NCBI RefSeq assembly: GCF_009765275.1 | Contig: NZ_VOPH01000002.1 | Span: forward strand, 682,001-746,000 | DNA from: Chachezhania sediminis | GTDB taxonomy: Bacteria; Pseudomonadota; Alphaproteobacteria; Rhodobacterales; Rhodobacteraceae | Direction: 5' to 3' | DNA length: 64,000 nt | Part shown: piece by piece, positions 36,151 through 45,506 of the stretch | Position numbering within the stretch: the stretch's first letter is position 1 | Layout: every line of letters starts with the position of its first letter | Notes under the pieces: model-generated | Databases searched by the model: none | Told to the model about the DNA's origin: nothing | Seen by the model: only the letters and a program-made list of their open reading frames with translations | Translations under genes and position numbers: made by a program

Positions 36151-37695
36151 ATGACTGACGGACCCAAGCTCCGGCACGGCCGGCGCCGCCTTGCGCTTCT
36201 GGCGGGCGGGTTGATCCTTGGCGCCCTGGGTGCCCTGGGGCTGGCGCCGCTCTACCTGTGGCCGGCGACCGTCATCATGCTTCTGGGCGTGGCTTTTGCG
36301 TTCGACCGCTGCCGCACGGCGGGGCAGGCGGCGCTGTTCGGCCTGGCCCTGGGGGGCGGCTGGTTCGGTATCGGCCTGTCCTGGATCGTCGAGCCGTTCT
36401 TTGTCGATGCCGCGCTGACCGGCTGGCTGGCGCCCTTTGGTATCTTCTTCATGGCGGGTGGCATGGCGCTGTTCTGGGCGGCCGCCTTCTGGATCGCCTT
36501 CCGGATGGGGCGGACGCTGAACGCACGCATCTGGGCGCTGTGCCTGACCTGGACGCTGACGGGCCTTGCCCGCGGTTACATCCTGACCGGCTTCCCCTGG
36601 GCGGGCCCCTCGCAGATCTGGGTCGACAGCGCGCCCGCGCTGCTCCTGGCCTGGATCGGCCCCTATGGTCTGACGCTGGCGACCTTCGCGGCCGTCCTGC
36701 CGCTGGGTGTATTCCTGCTGGGCCTGTTGCAACGCCGCCCCGACCTGAAGATGGCCCTGCCGGCCTGCGCCGGGGCCGCCGCCGTCGCCGCGGCCGTCCT
36801 GACGGCGCCCGAGGTCACGATGACCGGGCAGACCGTCCGGGTGGTCCAGCCCAATGCGCAGCAGGACCTGAAATGGGATCCGCTGTTCCGGGACATCTTC
36901 TTCGACCGCCAGATCGACTTTACCGCAGCCGAAGGAGAGACGGGGCGCCCGGACCTGATCGTCTGGCCGGAAACCGCGCTGCTGGCGCTGCTGGACCGGG
37001 CCCAGTCCGATCTGGCCCGCATGGCCGGGGCCGCCGCCGGCGTGCCGCTGGCCTTCGGCGCCGTGCGGGACCAGTTCGCCGAAGACGGCGTGCGCTACTA
37101 CAATACGCTGGCCGTGATGGACGATGCGGGCGACGTGACCGAGCTTTACGACAAGCACCACCTTGTCCCCTTTGGCGAATATCTTCCCTTTCGCGGGCTG
37201 ATGTCCCGCATCGGCCTGCGCGGCCTGGCCGAGAACATGGGATCGGGCTATTCCTCGGGCCCCGGCCCGGCGCTGATCGACCTGGGGCCTGCGGGCCAGG
37301 CGGTGCCGCTGATCTGTTACGAGGCGGTGTTCCCGCAGGACGTGGGCGGCGCGCCGGGCCGGGCGGACCTGCTGTTGCAGGTGACGAACGACGCCTGGTT
37401 CGGGTCGCGTTCGGGCCCCTATCAGCACTTGGCGCAGGCGCGGATGCGGGCGGTGGAACAGGGCCTGCCGATGGTACGTGCGGCCAATACCGGCGTGTCC
37501 GCCATGATCGACCCGCTGGGCCGGATCCTGGCGCAGATCCCCCTGAACGAGGCGGGCTTTTTCGACGCCGCGCTGCCTGCGCCATTGCCACCCACGCTCT
37601 ATGCCCGGTCCGGCGACTGGCCGGTCTTCCTGGGGGCGCTCGGGCTGGTCCTCATGTGGATGATGAGGATTTTGGGTAGAAAACGAAGGACATAA
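36151..37695 (+). CDS. lnt: Apolipoprotein N-acyltransferase
   Basis: 514 residues. N-terminal membrane helices are followed by a nitrilase-like periplasmic domain. The catalytic triad is visible as E274 (WPETALL), K335 ([10 protein letters not shown]) and C389 (CYEAVFP). Lnt adds the third acyl chain to lipoproteins after LspA has cut them; two lipoproteins are encoded in this window. A final membrane helix closes the protein. The metK promoter begins directly after the stop. Confidence 0.96.
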   Translation: MTDGPKLRHGRRRLALLAGGLILGALGALGLAPLYLWPATVIMLLGVAFAFDRCRTAGQAALFGLALGGGWFGIGLSWIVEPFFVDAALTGWLAPFGIFFMAGGMALFWAAAFWIAFRMGRTLNARIWALCLTWTLTGLARGYILTGFPWAGPSQIWVDSAPALLLAWIGPYGLTLATFAAVLPLGVFLLGLLQRRPDLKMALPACAGAAAVAAAVLTAPEVTMTGQTVRVVQPNAQQDLKWDPLFRDIFFDRQIDFTAAEGETGRPDLIVWPETALLALLDRAQSDLARMAGAAAGVPLAFGAVRDQFAEDGVRYYNTLAVMDDAGDVTELYDKHHLVPFGEYLPFRGLMSRIGLRGLAENMGSGYSSGPGPALIDLGPAGQAVPLICYEAVFPQDVGGAPGRADLLLQVTNDAWFGSRSGPYQHLAQARMRAVEQGLPMVRAANTGVSAMIDPLGRILAQIPLNEAGFFDAALPAPLPPTLYARSGDWPVFLGALGLVLMWMMRILGRKRRT

Positions 37696-37698
37696 GTG

Positions 37699-37727
37699 TT
37701 GACCGGGGGGGCGTGGGGGCGTACCGC
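37699..37727 (+). promoter_or_regulatory. metK promoter
   Basis: TTGACC (37699-37704), a 17-base G-rich spacer and TACCGC (37722-37727). The expected transcription start lies just before the riboswitch, so the leader would be almost entirely aptamer. Confidence 0.45.
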
Positions 37728-37736
37728 GGCTTGATG

Positions 37737-37784
37737 ACCGCCACAACGGCTTCCTGGCGTGGCGGGTATACACCTAATGGAGCG
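37737..37784 (+). promoter_or_regulatory. SAM/SAH riboswitch controlling metK
   Basis: The stem CGCCAC (37739-37744) pairs with GTGGCG (37759-37764) and encloses AACGGCTTCCTGGC, the conserved core of the SAM/SAH class. GCTTCC in the loop can form a pseudoknot with GGAGC (37779-37783). GGAG is the Shine-Dalgarno sequence of metK, 8 bases before the ATG, so ligand binding would hide it. The class is known almost only upstream of metK in Rhodobacterales. I identify it from the motif and position, without a covariance-model search. Confidence 0.9.
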
Positions 37785-37790
37785 TTTCTC

Positions 37791-38972
37791 ATGGCCCGCA
37801 AGAACTATACTTTCACCTCGGAATCCGTTTCCGAGGGTCACCCGGACAAGGTCTGCGACCGGATTTCCGATGCCGTCCTGGACGCCTTCCTGACCGAGGA
37901 GCCCGAAGCCCGCGTCGCGTGCGAGACCTTTGCCACGACTGGCATGGTGGTCATCGGCGGCGAGGTCGGTCTGTCGGACCAGGAGAAGCTGAAGAACTAC
38001 ATGGGCCGCATCGGCCAGATCGCCCGCGACTGTATCAAGGATATCGGCTACGAGCAGGAGAAGTTCCACTGGAACACCTGCCACGTGCTGAACTTCCTGC
38101 ATGAACAGTCCGCCCACATCGCCAAGGGCGTGAACGCGGCCGAGAACAAGGACGAAGGCGCGGGCGACCAGGGCATCATGTTCGGCTACGCCGTGACCGA
38201 AACGCCGGAACTGATGCCGGCGCCGATCACCTACAGCCACAAGATCCTGAAGCGCCTGGCCGAGGTGCGGAAATCGGGCCAGGAACCCGATCTGCGCCCC
38301 GATGCGAAAAGCCAGATCTCGCTGCGCTACGAAGACGGCAAGCCGGTCGAGGTGACGTCGATCGTGCTGTCGACGCAGCATGCCGACGAAAGCCAGGATT
38401 CCGACGTGATCCGCGGCATCGTCGAACCCTATATCCGTGAAGTGCTGCCGACCGAATGGATCACGGAAAAGACCGAATGGTGGATCAACCCGACCGGCAC
38501 CTTCGTGATCGGCGGGCCGGACGGTGACGCGGGCCTGACCGGCCGCAAGATCATCGTCGACACCTATGGCGGTGCCGCCCCCCATGGCGGTGGCGCGTTT
38601 TCGGGCAAGGATCCCACGAAGGTGGACCGTTCGGCGGCCTATGCAGCGCGCTATCTGGCGAAGAACGTCGTGGCCGCGGGCATCGCGGACCGCTGCACTG
38701 TGCAGCTGTCCTATGCCATCGGCGTGTCGAAGCCACTGTCGATCTATGTCGACACCCACGGCACCGGCGAGGTTCCGGAAGAGGTGATCGAGAAGGCCCT
38801 GGGCCAGGTCATGGACCTGTCGCCCCGCGGCATCCGCGAGCACCTGCAGCTGAACAAGCCGATCTACCAGCGCACCGCGGCCTATGGCCATTTCGGGCGC
38901 GAGCCCGATGCCGATGGTGGCTTCTCGTGGGAAAAGACCGATCTGGTCGAGGCCCTGAAGAAGGCCGTCTGA
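37791..38972 (+). CDS. metK: S-adenosylmethionine synthase
   Basis: 393 residues. MetK makes SAM from methionine and ATP. The signatures [20 protein letters not shown], the [12 protein letters not shown] segment and [19 protein letters not shown] are present. ATG 37791 lies 8 bases after the GGAG inside the riboswitch. Any earlier start would fall in the aptamer. SAM feedback at translation is the expected control. It is followed on the other strand by two genes unrelated to methionine metabolism. Confidence 0.97.
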   Translation: MARKNYTFTSESVSEGHPDKVCDRISDAVLDAFLTEEPEARVACETFATTGMVVIGGEVGLSDQEKLKNYMGRIGQIARDCIKDIGYEQEKFHWNTCHVLNFLHEQSAHIAKGVNAAENKDEGAGDQGIMFGYAVTETPELMPAPITYSHKILKRLAEVRKSGQEPDLRPDAKSQISLRYEDGKPVEVTSIVLSTQHADESQDSDVIRGIVEPYIREVLPTEWITEKTEWWINPTGTFVIGGPDGDAGLTGRKIIVDTYGGAAPHGGGAFSGKDPTKVDRSAAYAARYLAKNVVAAGIADRCTVQLSYAIGVSKPLSIYVDTHGTGEVPEEVIEKALGQVMDLSPRGIREHLQLNKPIYQRTAAYGHFGREPDADGGFSWEKTDLVEALKKAV

Positions 38973-38994
38973 CGGATGCGGCCAGGCGGGACGC

Positions 38995-39684
38995 CTAGTC
39001 CCGCCGCAGTGCGAATTCCGCCCAGATCGGCAGATGATCGGAAGCGGTCCGGCTGACCGGATCGCTTTCCACGCCCGAATTCGTGACCTGAAGCCCCGGA
39101 CCATGGGCCAGCCGGTCCAGCGCCGCCACCGGGTAGGCGGCCGGAAAGCTTGCGACATGGGGCACAGGGCTGAACGACGGCGCCAGGGGTTCATGCGCGT
39201 GGCGCGCCGACCATTCGTTGAAATCGCCGCCGATGACCGTCCGCGGAGCGTTGTCGTCCTCCAGCAGGGTCCGGATCGTTTCCAGCTGCTTGCGGCGCGA
39301 CGGGCGCAGCAGGCCAAGGTGCACGCCCACCACCCGGACCGGCGTCCTGCCCTTCACCTCGACCGACACGGCGCCCCGGGGTTCCAGCCCCGGCAGGTCG
39401 AAACGCTGGATCTGTCCGATGTCGATTCCGTTCCGGACCAGAACCGCGTTGCCGTGCCAGCCGATGCTGACATCGTTTTCGGCAAGCGGAGCGACGTGAT
39501 AATCCGTCTCGCGCTCGATCAGTTCGCGGGGCAGGGCGGTGGGGCGGGGCCCCAGGCGCAGGTCGGCCTCCTGCAGAAGGACCACGTCGGCGCCCATTTT
39601 CGAGACGACATCAAGGATACGTTCCGGCGCGCGCTTCTGGTCCAGGCCGCGGGCCTTGCGGATGTTGTAACTGGCAATCTTCAT
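38995..39684 (-). CDS. Endonuclease/exonuclease/phosphatase (EEP) family protein
   Basis: 229 residues from ATG 39684 (a GTG at 39693 overlaps the cls stop as GTGA and would add three residues). EEP motifs: MKIASYNIRKARGLD, VVLLQEADLRLG, VVGVHLGLLRP, GGDFNEWS and SDHLPIWAEF, with the catalytic Asn, Glu, Asp and His in place. The family hydrolyses phosphodiesters in DNA, RNA, phospholipids or inositol phosphates. It is probably co-transcribed with cls, which favours a lipid-related substrate, but that is inference. Confidence 0.88.
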   Translation of the reverse strand: MKIASYNIRKARGLDQKRAPERILDVVSKMGADVVLLQEADLRLGPRPTALPRELIERETDYHVAPLAENDVSIGWHGNAVLVRNGIDIGQIQRFDLPGLEPRGAVSVEVKGRTPVRVVGVHLGLLRPSRRKQLETIRTLLEDDNAPRTVIGGDFNEWSARHAHEPLAPSFSPVPHVASFPAAYPVAALDRLAHGPGLQVTNSGVESDPVSRTASDHLPIWAEFALRRD

Positions 39685-39689
39685 CGGGC

Positions 39690-41105
39690 TCACAGGATCG
39701 GGGCGAACAGCCTTGCAACGGGGGCGCCATAGCGGATCTTGGGCGGCTGCTGGTCCAGGGTCTTTTCCAGCAGCACGGCCCGTTCAAGGTCGCGCAGCAG
39801 CATCGTTTCGACCGCCTGCGCGGCGCGTTTATCGAACAGGACCGCCATCGTCTCGAAGTTCAGGCGGAAAGACCGGTTGTCCATGTTCATGGATCCCACG
39901 GCCGCCATACGGTCGTCGACCAGCACCGCCTTCTGGTGCAGGAACCCGTCGTGATAGCGCCAGATTTCCACGCCCGCGGCGCGGCATTCGTCGAAGACGG
40001 CGAAGGCGGCCAGCCAGGGCAGGGTATGGTCGATCATGTCGGGGACCATGATCTTTACGTCGACGCCCCGAAGGGCGGCCTGTTTCAGCGCGCTCAGCAC
40101 GTCGATGTCCGGCACGAAATAGGGCGAGGATACCCAGATCCGTTCCTTGGCTGCGACGATGGCCGACAGGAAGAACAGCGTTCCCGTTTCCATGTCGTCG
40201 GCGGGACCGGCGGGCAGGATCAGCCCGGTCATGTCGGCCTCGGCCCTGGCCGGGTCCCAGTGCAGGGGCTTGATCAGCACCTCGCCGGTCGCCCAGTGCC
40301 AGTCCTCGGCATAGGCAACCTGCAATTGCGAGACCATGGGCCCCCGAAGCCAGATGAAGGTGTCCCGCCAGTTCCCAAAAGCCGGGTCGCGGCCCAGGTA
40401 TTCGTCGCCCACGTTCAGCCCGCCGGTAAAACCGTGGATCCCGTCCACGATCAACGTCTTGCGGTGATTGCGGTAATTCATCTGAAGCCGCCCGCTGCGG
40501 TGGTTCAGGCTGCGCCGGCTGGGGACGGTGATCCCGGCCTCGCGCAGGTTTTCCAGATAGGCCTCGGGCAGCGAGTGGCTGCCGACGGCATCGTAGATCA
40601 GCCGGACCTTCACACCGCGGTCTGCAGCCGCGATCAGGTGTTCGGCGAATGCCTTGCCGATGTCGTCGTCGTGGATGATGTAGAACTGCGCCAGGATGTA
40701 GTTCTGGGCTCCGTTGATGGCCTCGAACAGGGCGGCAAAGGTTTCGTCGCCGTCCACCAGCAGCGTCATGTCGTTGCCCGAGGTGGCGCCAAGTGCTGCC
40801 AGCTTCTCGAACGGCCTGGGGTCGACATCGCCCCGGGACAGGCCCGGCGGAAACCGCTGGGCGAATTCGCTGGCCGCTTCGATCACGCGACCCGTCTCGC
40901 GCCGCGAGACCAGGTAGTTGCGATAGCGGTGGTGGCCAAGGAACAGGTAGCTCAGCAAGGCGACATGGGGGGCCGACATCAGGAACACCACCCAGCCCAC
41001 CGCGCCCTGCGGGGTGCGGGATTTCTGGATCGCCCGCCACGAGGCGACGATGGCCGCGAAGAAAAGCAGCGTCGCGATGGTGGACAGGATCAAGGCGATG
41101 TTCAT
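39690..41105 (-). CDS. cls: Cardiolipin synthase (PLD family)
   Basis: 471 residues. Two N-terminal membrane helices (ALILSTIATLLFFAAIVASW, GAVGWVVFLMSAPHVALLSY) precede two PLD domains with HKD motifs HRKTLIVDGIHGFTGG and HQKAVLVDDRMAAVGSMNMD. Cls joins phosphatidylglycerol molecules to form cardiolipin at the inner membrane. GGGAG upstream of ATG 41105 supports the start. It and the EEP gene lie between metK and trmB. Confidence 0.93.
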   Translation of the reverse strand: MNIALILSTIATLLFFAAIVASWRAIQKSRTPQGAVGWVVFLMSAPHVALLSYLFLGHHRYRNYLVSRRETGRVIEAASEFAQRFPPGLSRGDVDPRPFEKLAALGATSGNDMTLLVDGDETFAALFEAINGAQNYILAQFYIIHDDDIGKAFAEHLIAAADRGVKVRLIYDAVGSHSLPEAYLENLREAGITVPSRRSLNHRSGRLQMNYRNHRKTLIVDGIHGFTGGLNVGDEYLGRDPAFGNWRDTFIWLRGPMVSQLQVAYAEDWHWATGEVLIKPLHWDPARAEADMTGLILPAGPADDMETGTLFFLSAIVAAKERIWVSSPYFVPDIDVLSALKQAALRGVDVKIMVPDMIDHTLPWLAAFAVFDECRAAGVEIWRYHDGFLHQKAVLVDDRMAAVGSMNMDNRSFRLNFETMAVLFDKRAAQAVETMLLRDLERAVLLEKTLDQQPPKIRYGAPVARLFAPIL

Positions 41106-41213
41106 TCTTTTCTCCCTCGGGTCGGTCGAGGTGCATCAAACCTCATTCCGGGCCCGTTGTCTTGTCGTGTGGCCCCGTTGCCCCCGAACCCGTTGCACGC
41201 TAAACGCGCGCCC

Positions 41214-41912
41214 ATGACATCGACCCGTCCTTTCCGCAATTTCTACGGCCGCCACAAGGGCAAGACCCTGAAGGCCAGCCAGAAGACCTATCTTGACGAA
41301 GACCTGGCGCAACTGTCGCCGGGCCCGGTCGGCTGGGAAGAAAATCCCGACCGCGCGCCCCTGGACCTGAAGGGGCTGTTCGGCGACCGTCCCGTCTGGC
41401 TTGAAATCGGCTTCGGCGGGGGTGAACACATGGTGCACCAGGCGGCCGGGAACCCGGACGTGGGCATCATCGGGGCCGAACCCTACATAAACGGTGTGGC
41501 GATGCTTCTGGGCAAGATCCGCAAGGCCGGCGTGACCAACCTGGCGGTCCATCCGGGCGACGCGCGCGATCTGTTCGACGTGCTGCCCGAAGGATCGATC
41601 GACCGGGCCTTCCTTCTGTACCCGGACCCCTGGCCCAAGACACGCCACCATCGTCGCCGCTTTGTCACGCCGGAACACCTGGATCCCTTGGCAAAGGTCC
41701 TGAAACCCGGCGCGATCTTCCGCGTGGCCACCGACATCCCCGACTACGTCCGTCAGGCACTGATCGAGATCCCGAAGGCCGGTTTCGAATGGCTGGCGGA
41801 AAAACCGCAGGACTGGCGCGAACCCTGGGCCGACTGGTTTTCGACCCGGTACGAACAGAAAGCCCTGCGCGAGGGTCGCAGTCCGCATTACCTGACTTTC
41901 CGCAAAGGTTGA
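41214..41912 (+). CDS. trmB: tRNA (guanine-N7)-methyltransferase
   Basis: 232 residues. TrmB makes m7G46 in tRNA. Motifs: FYGRHKGKTLKASQKTYLDE, the SAM motif WLEIGFGGGEHM, FLLYPDPWPKTRHHRRRFV and the C-terminal WFSTRYEQKALREGR. The ATG at 41214 lies 108 bases from the divergent cls start; the gap must hold both promoters. Confidence 0.96.
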   Translation: MTSTRPFRNFYGRHKGKTLKASQKTYLDEDLAQLSPGPVGWEENPDRAPLDLKGLFGDRPVWLEIGFGGGEHMVHQAAGNPDVGIIGAEPYINGVAMLLGKIRKAGVTNLAVHPGDARDLFDVLPEGSIDRAFLLYPDPWPKTRHHRRRFVTPEHLDPLAKVLKPGAIFRVATDIPDYVRQALIEIPKAGFEWLAEKPQDWREPWADWFSTRYEQKALREGRSPHYLTFRKG

Positions 41913-41953
41913 TCGCGCGCTACCATGGGCTGAAACGGGATCGGGGTCAGTCC

Positions 41954-43030
41954 ATGAAGCATATTCGCATCACCAATTGTCATACGCATCTTTTCACCTC
42001 GGCCCATGTGCCGGACAGCTACCCCCACTGGGCCCTGCGGCCGCTGAAGAGCAGCCCCAACCTGGTCACCTTCATCGCCTGGATCCTGTCCCTGCTGGGC
42101 TTTGACGAGGCGGCCGTCCAGGTTCGCCGCCTGCGACGATTCCAGGAAGAGACGGCCTCCTCCAGCCAGCAGGAAGTGCTGGAGCACATGCGTCTGCATT
42201 ACCCGACCGACACCCGCTTCGTCGTGCTGCCCATGGACCTGTCGCAGATCGGCTATGGTGCGCCGTCCGTTCCGCTGGCCGACCAGCATGACGACCTGCA
42301 CCGGCTGGCGACCAGCGCGGACTTCGGCCCCAGCCTGATCCCCTTCGCCACTATCGATCCGCGCGCGGACCCGCAGGCAAAGGAGCTTTGGCGCGCCATC
42401 GACTCGCTGGGCTTCAAGGGCATCAAGATCTATCCGCGGCTGGGCTTTTCGCCCACCGACCCGGTGCTGATGGAACATGTCTACCCCCGGGCCGAACAGC
42501 TTGGCCTGCCGGTCATGACCCATTGTTCCCGCGGTGGCGTGAAGCAACATGGCCTGCCCGACCGGATCGCGGACCATTACACCGATCCGATGACCTATCT
42601 GCCGGTGCTGAAGCGGTTCCCCGACCTGAAGGTCTGCCTGGCCCATTTCGGCGGGCAGCGCGACTGGGAGGCCTACGTGAATCCGGAATTGCCGTCGCCC
42701 TATCACGACGAACGGGTGCGGAACTGGCAGGTGATGATCCGCCAGATGATCTGCAGCGGCGACTATCCGAACCTCTGGACCGACATCAGTTACACGTTGT
42801 TCGATTTCGAGGAATACATCCCCTTCCTGCGGACCTTCCTGACCGGCGATGACGAAGGCACGGAACGGTTGCGCAGCCGGGTGCTGTTCGGGTCCGATTT
42901 CTACATGACAAGGCAAGAGGCGCTGTCGGAACGCGCGGTCTGCATCCGGCTGCGGAACGCCCTGGGAGAGGAGCTGTTCCACCGCATCGCCGAGGTGAAC
43001 CCCGAGGTGTGGCTGGGCGAGCGGGCCTGA
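41954..43030 (+). CDS. Amidohydrolase-family (TIM-barrel) protein
   Basis: 358 residues. Metal-binding signatures of the amidohydrolase-2 group are seen: NCHTHLFTS at the start, [48 protein letters not shown] and the late Asp in [14 protein letters not shown] hydrophobic stretch ([14 protein letters not shown], about 35-48) is unusual. Members decarboxylate or hydrolyse small ring compounds; the substrate here is unknown. ATG 41954 lies 41 bases after trmB. Confidence 0.87.
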   Translation: MKHIRITNCHTHLFTSAHVPDSYPHWALRPLKSSPNLVTFIAWILSLLGFDEAAVQVRRLRRFQEETASSSQQEVLEHMRLHYPTDTRFVVLPMDLSQIGYGAPSVPLADQHDDLHRLATSADFGPSLIPFATIDPRADPQAKELWRAIDSLGFKGIKIYPRLGFSPTDPVLMEHVYPRAEQLGLPVMTHCSRGGVKQHGLPDRIADHYTDPMTYLPVLKRFPDLKVCLAHFGGQRDWEAYVNPELPSPYHDERVRNWQVMIRQMICSGDYPNLWTDISYTLFDFEEYIPFLRTFLTGDDEGTERLRSRVLFGSDFYMTRQEALSERAVCIRLRNALGEELFHRIAEVNPEVWLGERA

Positions 43031-43115
43031 GCGCCGAAAGGTCATTGGATCTGGACCGACGCGGCCGAATTCGGTAGGCGCGGGGGTTGAAACTGGACCT
43101 CGGGGGAGAAGTCAC

Positions 43116-44483
43116 ATGTCCGGCCATGGCCAACCGATTGCTATGCGGTCCCGCCCGCGCGGCCCCCTGTCTGGCACCGCCAATGTGCCGGGGGACAAGT
43201 CGATTTCGCACCGGGCCCTGATTCTGGGCGCCATGGCGGTGGGCGAGACGAAGATCACCGGCCTTCTGGAAGGCGAAGACGTGCTGGACACGGCCAAGGC
43301 CATGCGCGCTTTCGGGGCCGAGGTCTACAGGCACGAGGATGGCAGCTGGTCGGTCCACGGCGTGGGCACGGGCGGTTTCGCCGAACCCTCGCAGGTGATC
43401 GACTGCGGCAATTCCGGAACCGGCGTGCGGCTGATCATGGGCGCGATGGCGACCTGCCCGATCGCCGTGACCTTCACCGGCGACGCCAGCCTGGTGAAAC
43501 GTCCGATGGCGCGGGTGACCGATCCGCTGGCGCTGTTCGGGACGCAGGCCGTGGGCCGGGCGGGCGGACGCCTGCCTATGACCATCGTCGGCGCGGCCGA
43601 ACCGATCCCGGTGACCTATACCGTCCCCGTGCCGTCGGCACAGGTGAAGTCGGCCGTCCTGCTGGCGGGCCTGAACGCCCCCGGCAAGACCGTGGTGATC
43701 GAACGCGAGGCGACACGGGACCATACCGAACGGATGCTGACGGGCTTCGGCGCCGACCTGACGGTCGAGGAAACCGAAGAGGGCCGCGTCATCACCCTGA
43801 CCGGCCAGCCCGAACTGAAACCGCAGACCATCGTCGTGCCCCGTGATCCGTCCAGCGCGGCCTTCCCGGTCTGCGCGGCGCTGATCGTGCCGGGGTCGGA
43901 CGTGCTGGTCCCCGGCATCGGCCTGAACCCGACGCGGGCCGGCCTGTTCTATACCCTGCAGGAGATGGGCGCCGATCTGACCTTCGAGAACATGCGCGAA
44001 GAGGGGGGCGAACCTGTCGCCGACCTTCATGCCAGGTACTCGCCCGACATGAAGGGGATCGACGTGCCGGCAGACCGGGCGGCCAGCATGATCGACGAAT
44101 ACCCCGTGCTGTCGGTGGTCGCGTCCTTCGCCACTGGCGCGACCCGGTTTCTGGGCGTGGCAGAACTGCGCGTGAAGGAAAGCGACCGGATCCAGGCCAT
44201 GGTCGACGGGCTGATCGCCTGCGGCGTGGCCGTCGATGCGGGCGACGACTGGATGACCGTGAACGGCGACGGCCCCGGCAGCGTCAAGGGCGGCGCGACC
44301 TGTGTCAGCCACCTGGACCACCGGATCGCCATGTCCTTCTTGGTACTTGGGATGGCCGCGCGCGAAGGCGTGGGCGTCGACGATGGCAGCCCCATCGCCA
44401 CCTCGTTCCCGATCTTCGAGCCGCTGATGCAAAAACTGGGCGGCGACATCGCCCGCGAGACACTGGGCGCCGTTCCGGCATGA
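43116..44483 (+). CDS. aroA: 3-phosphoshikimate 1-carboxyvinyltransferase (EPSP synthase)
   Basis: 455 residues. AroA transfers enolpyruvate to shikimate-3-phosphate in aromatic amino acid synthesis. Blocks [42 protein letters not shown] and [12 protein letters not shown] place it close to the class II (CP4-like) enzymes. The PEP-site segment reads GNSGTG, with Gly101 where CP4 has Ala100, the residue linked to glyphosate tolerance. cmk overlaps the stop as ATGA. Confidence 0.97.
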   Translation: MSGHGQPIAMRSRPRGPLSGTANVPGDKSISHRALILGAMAVGETKITGLLEGEDVLDTAKAMRAFGAEVYRHEDGSWSVHGVGTGGFAEPSQVIDCGNSGTGVRLIMGAMATCPIAVTFTGDASLVKRPMARVTDPLALFGTQAVGRAGGRLPMTIVGAAEPIPVTYTVPVPSAQVKSAVLLAGLNAPGKTVVIEREATRDHTERMLTGFGADLTVEETEEGRVITLTGQPELKPQTIVVPRDPSSAAFPVCAALIVPGSDVLVPGIGLNPTRAGLFYTLQEMGADLTFENMREEGGEPVADLHARYSPDMKGIDVPADRAASMIDEYPVLSVVASFATGATRFLGVAELRVKESDRIQAMVDGLIACGVAVDAGDDWMTVNGDGPGSVKGGATCVSHLDHRIAMSFLVLGMAAREGVGVDDGSPIATSFPIFEPLMQKLGGDIARETLGAVPA

Positions 44484-45097
44484 GCGGGCCTTTCACGGTT
44501 GCCATCGACGGGCCGGCGGCCTCGGGCAAGGGGACCATCGCCCGGGCGGTGGCCGAAAGGTTCGGCTTTGCCCATCTGGATACCGGGCTTCTCTACCGCG
44601 CCGTCGGTGCCCGGCTTCTGGACGGAGAGGAGCCGGTGGCAGCCGCCCGCGCGCTGACGCCCAAGGACCTGGACCGCCCGGGCCTGCGCGGCGCCGACGT
44701 GGCCCAGGCGGCGTCGAGGGTCGCCGTCATCGCCGAGGTGCGGCAGGCGCTTCTGGATTATCAGCGCGCCTTTGCCCGGCGTGCCGCCGGTGCGGTGCTG
44801 GACGGGCGCGACATCGGGACGGTGATCTGCCCCGAGGCGGAGTTGAAGCTTTACGTAACTGCCAGCGCCGAAACCCGCGCTGCACGCCGGTTCAAGGAAC
44901 TGCAGGCCTCGGGCGGCGATACGACCTATGAAGCGGTACTGGAGGACGTGCGCATCCGCGACGCCCGCGACAGCGACCGGGTCCATGCGCCGATGACCGC
45001 TGCGCCGGATGCGATTCACCTCGATACCACCGAGATGAGTATCGAGGATGCGGTGGCGCGCGCCGTAGCCCTGGTCGAGGACCGCCGCGGAGCCTGA
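44480..45097 (+). CDS. cmk: (d)CMP kinase
   Basis: 205 residues. The P-loop is [19 protein letters not shown], followed by [11 protein letters not shown] and [12 protein letters not shown], all typical of cytidylate kinase, which makes (d)CDP. The order aroA-cmk-rpsA-ihfB is shared with many Proteobacteria. The 409-base gap after it holds the rpsA promoter and a structured leader. Confidence 0.96.
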   Translation: MSGPFTVAIDGPAASGKGTIARAVAERFGFAHLDTGLLYRAVGARLLDGEEPVAAARALTPKDLDRPGLRGADVAQAASRVAVIAEVRQALLDYQRAFARRAAGAVLDGRDIGTVICPEAELKLYVTASAETRAARRFKELQASGGDTTYEAVLEDVRIRDARDSDRVHAPMTAAPDAIHLDTTEMSIEDAVARAVALVEDRRGA

Positions 45098-45215
45098 CCG
45101 ACGCAGACCGGCACGAAGATGCGCAGGATGGGCCGGAACGGTACTGCTGGCCCGATTCGGGACCGTCGAGGCCCCCTGGGGCGCGGAATATGTGCGGATT
45201 CCGCAACGCAGTGTC

Positions 45216-45244
45216 TTCAAAAAACGAATGAGCGGGTGTATAGT
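45216..45244 (+). promoter_or_regulatory. rpsA promoter
   Basis: TTCAAA (45216-45221), 17 bases, TATAGT (45239-45244). The same -10 hexamer is used at ihfB. It would give an rpsA leader of about 255 bases. Confidence 0.5.
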
Positions 45245-45290
45245 CCGAGTCAGAGTTTCATTCACACACCTCCATAAACTCGACAAGGGG

Positions 45291-45322
45291 CGGGCGGCAC
45301 GTGCGGGTTGCACAGCCGCCCG
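45291..45322 (+). promoter_or_regulatory. Strong hairpin in the rpsA leader
   Basis: CGGGCGGC (45291-45298) pairs perfectly with GCCGCCCG (45315-45322), and inside it GTGC pairs with GCAC around GGGTT. It lies about 50 bases after the predicted transcription start and 185 bases before rpsA. S1 represses its own mRNA in E. coli; this stem could serve a similar role here, which is inference. No T run follows, so it is not a classical attenuator. Confidence 0.5.
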
Positions 45323-45506
45323 TCCTGCGTTATGAGGCGCCGGTCAACAAGGCGCGAAAAGCCGCAGGATATCGAGCATTTGCAGGGTCGGGAACAACCG
45401 GCCCTTCTTGCTTTGCGGCTGACCCGCGGACCAACAAGCCATCAAGACCGGCGGAGACAACCGCTCGGCCAGTTAAATCGAAGAAAAAAGGATACCGAGA
45501 CCGCTC

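Noticed and set aside
37713-37790. An extended N-terminus for metK starting at 37713
   Set aside because: The extra codons would lie in the promoter and riboswitch. The family N-terminus begins at ATG 37791.
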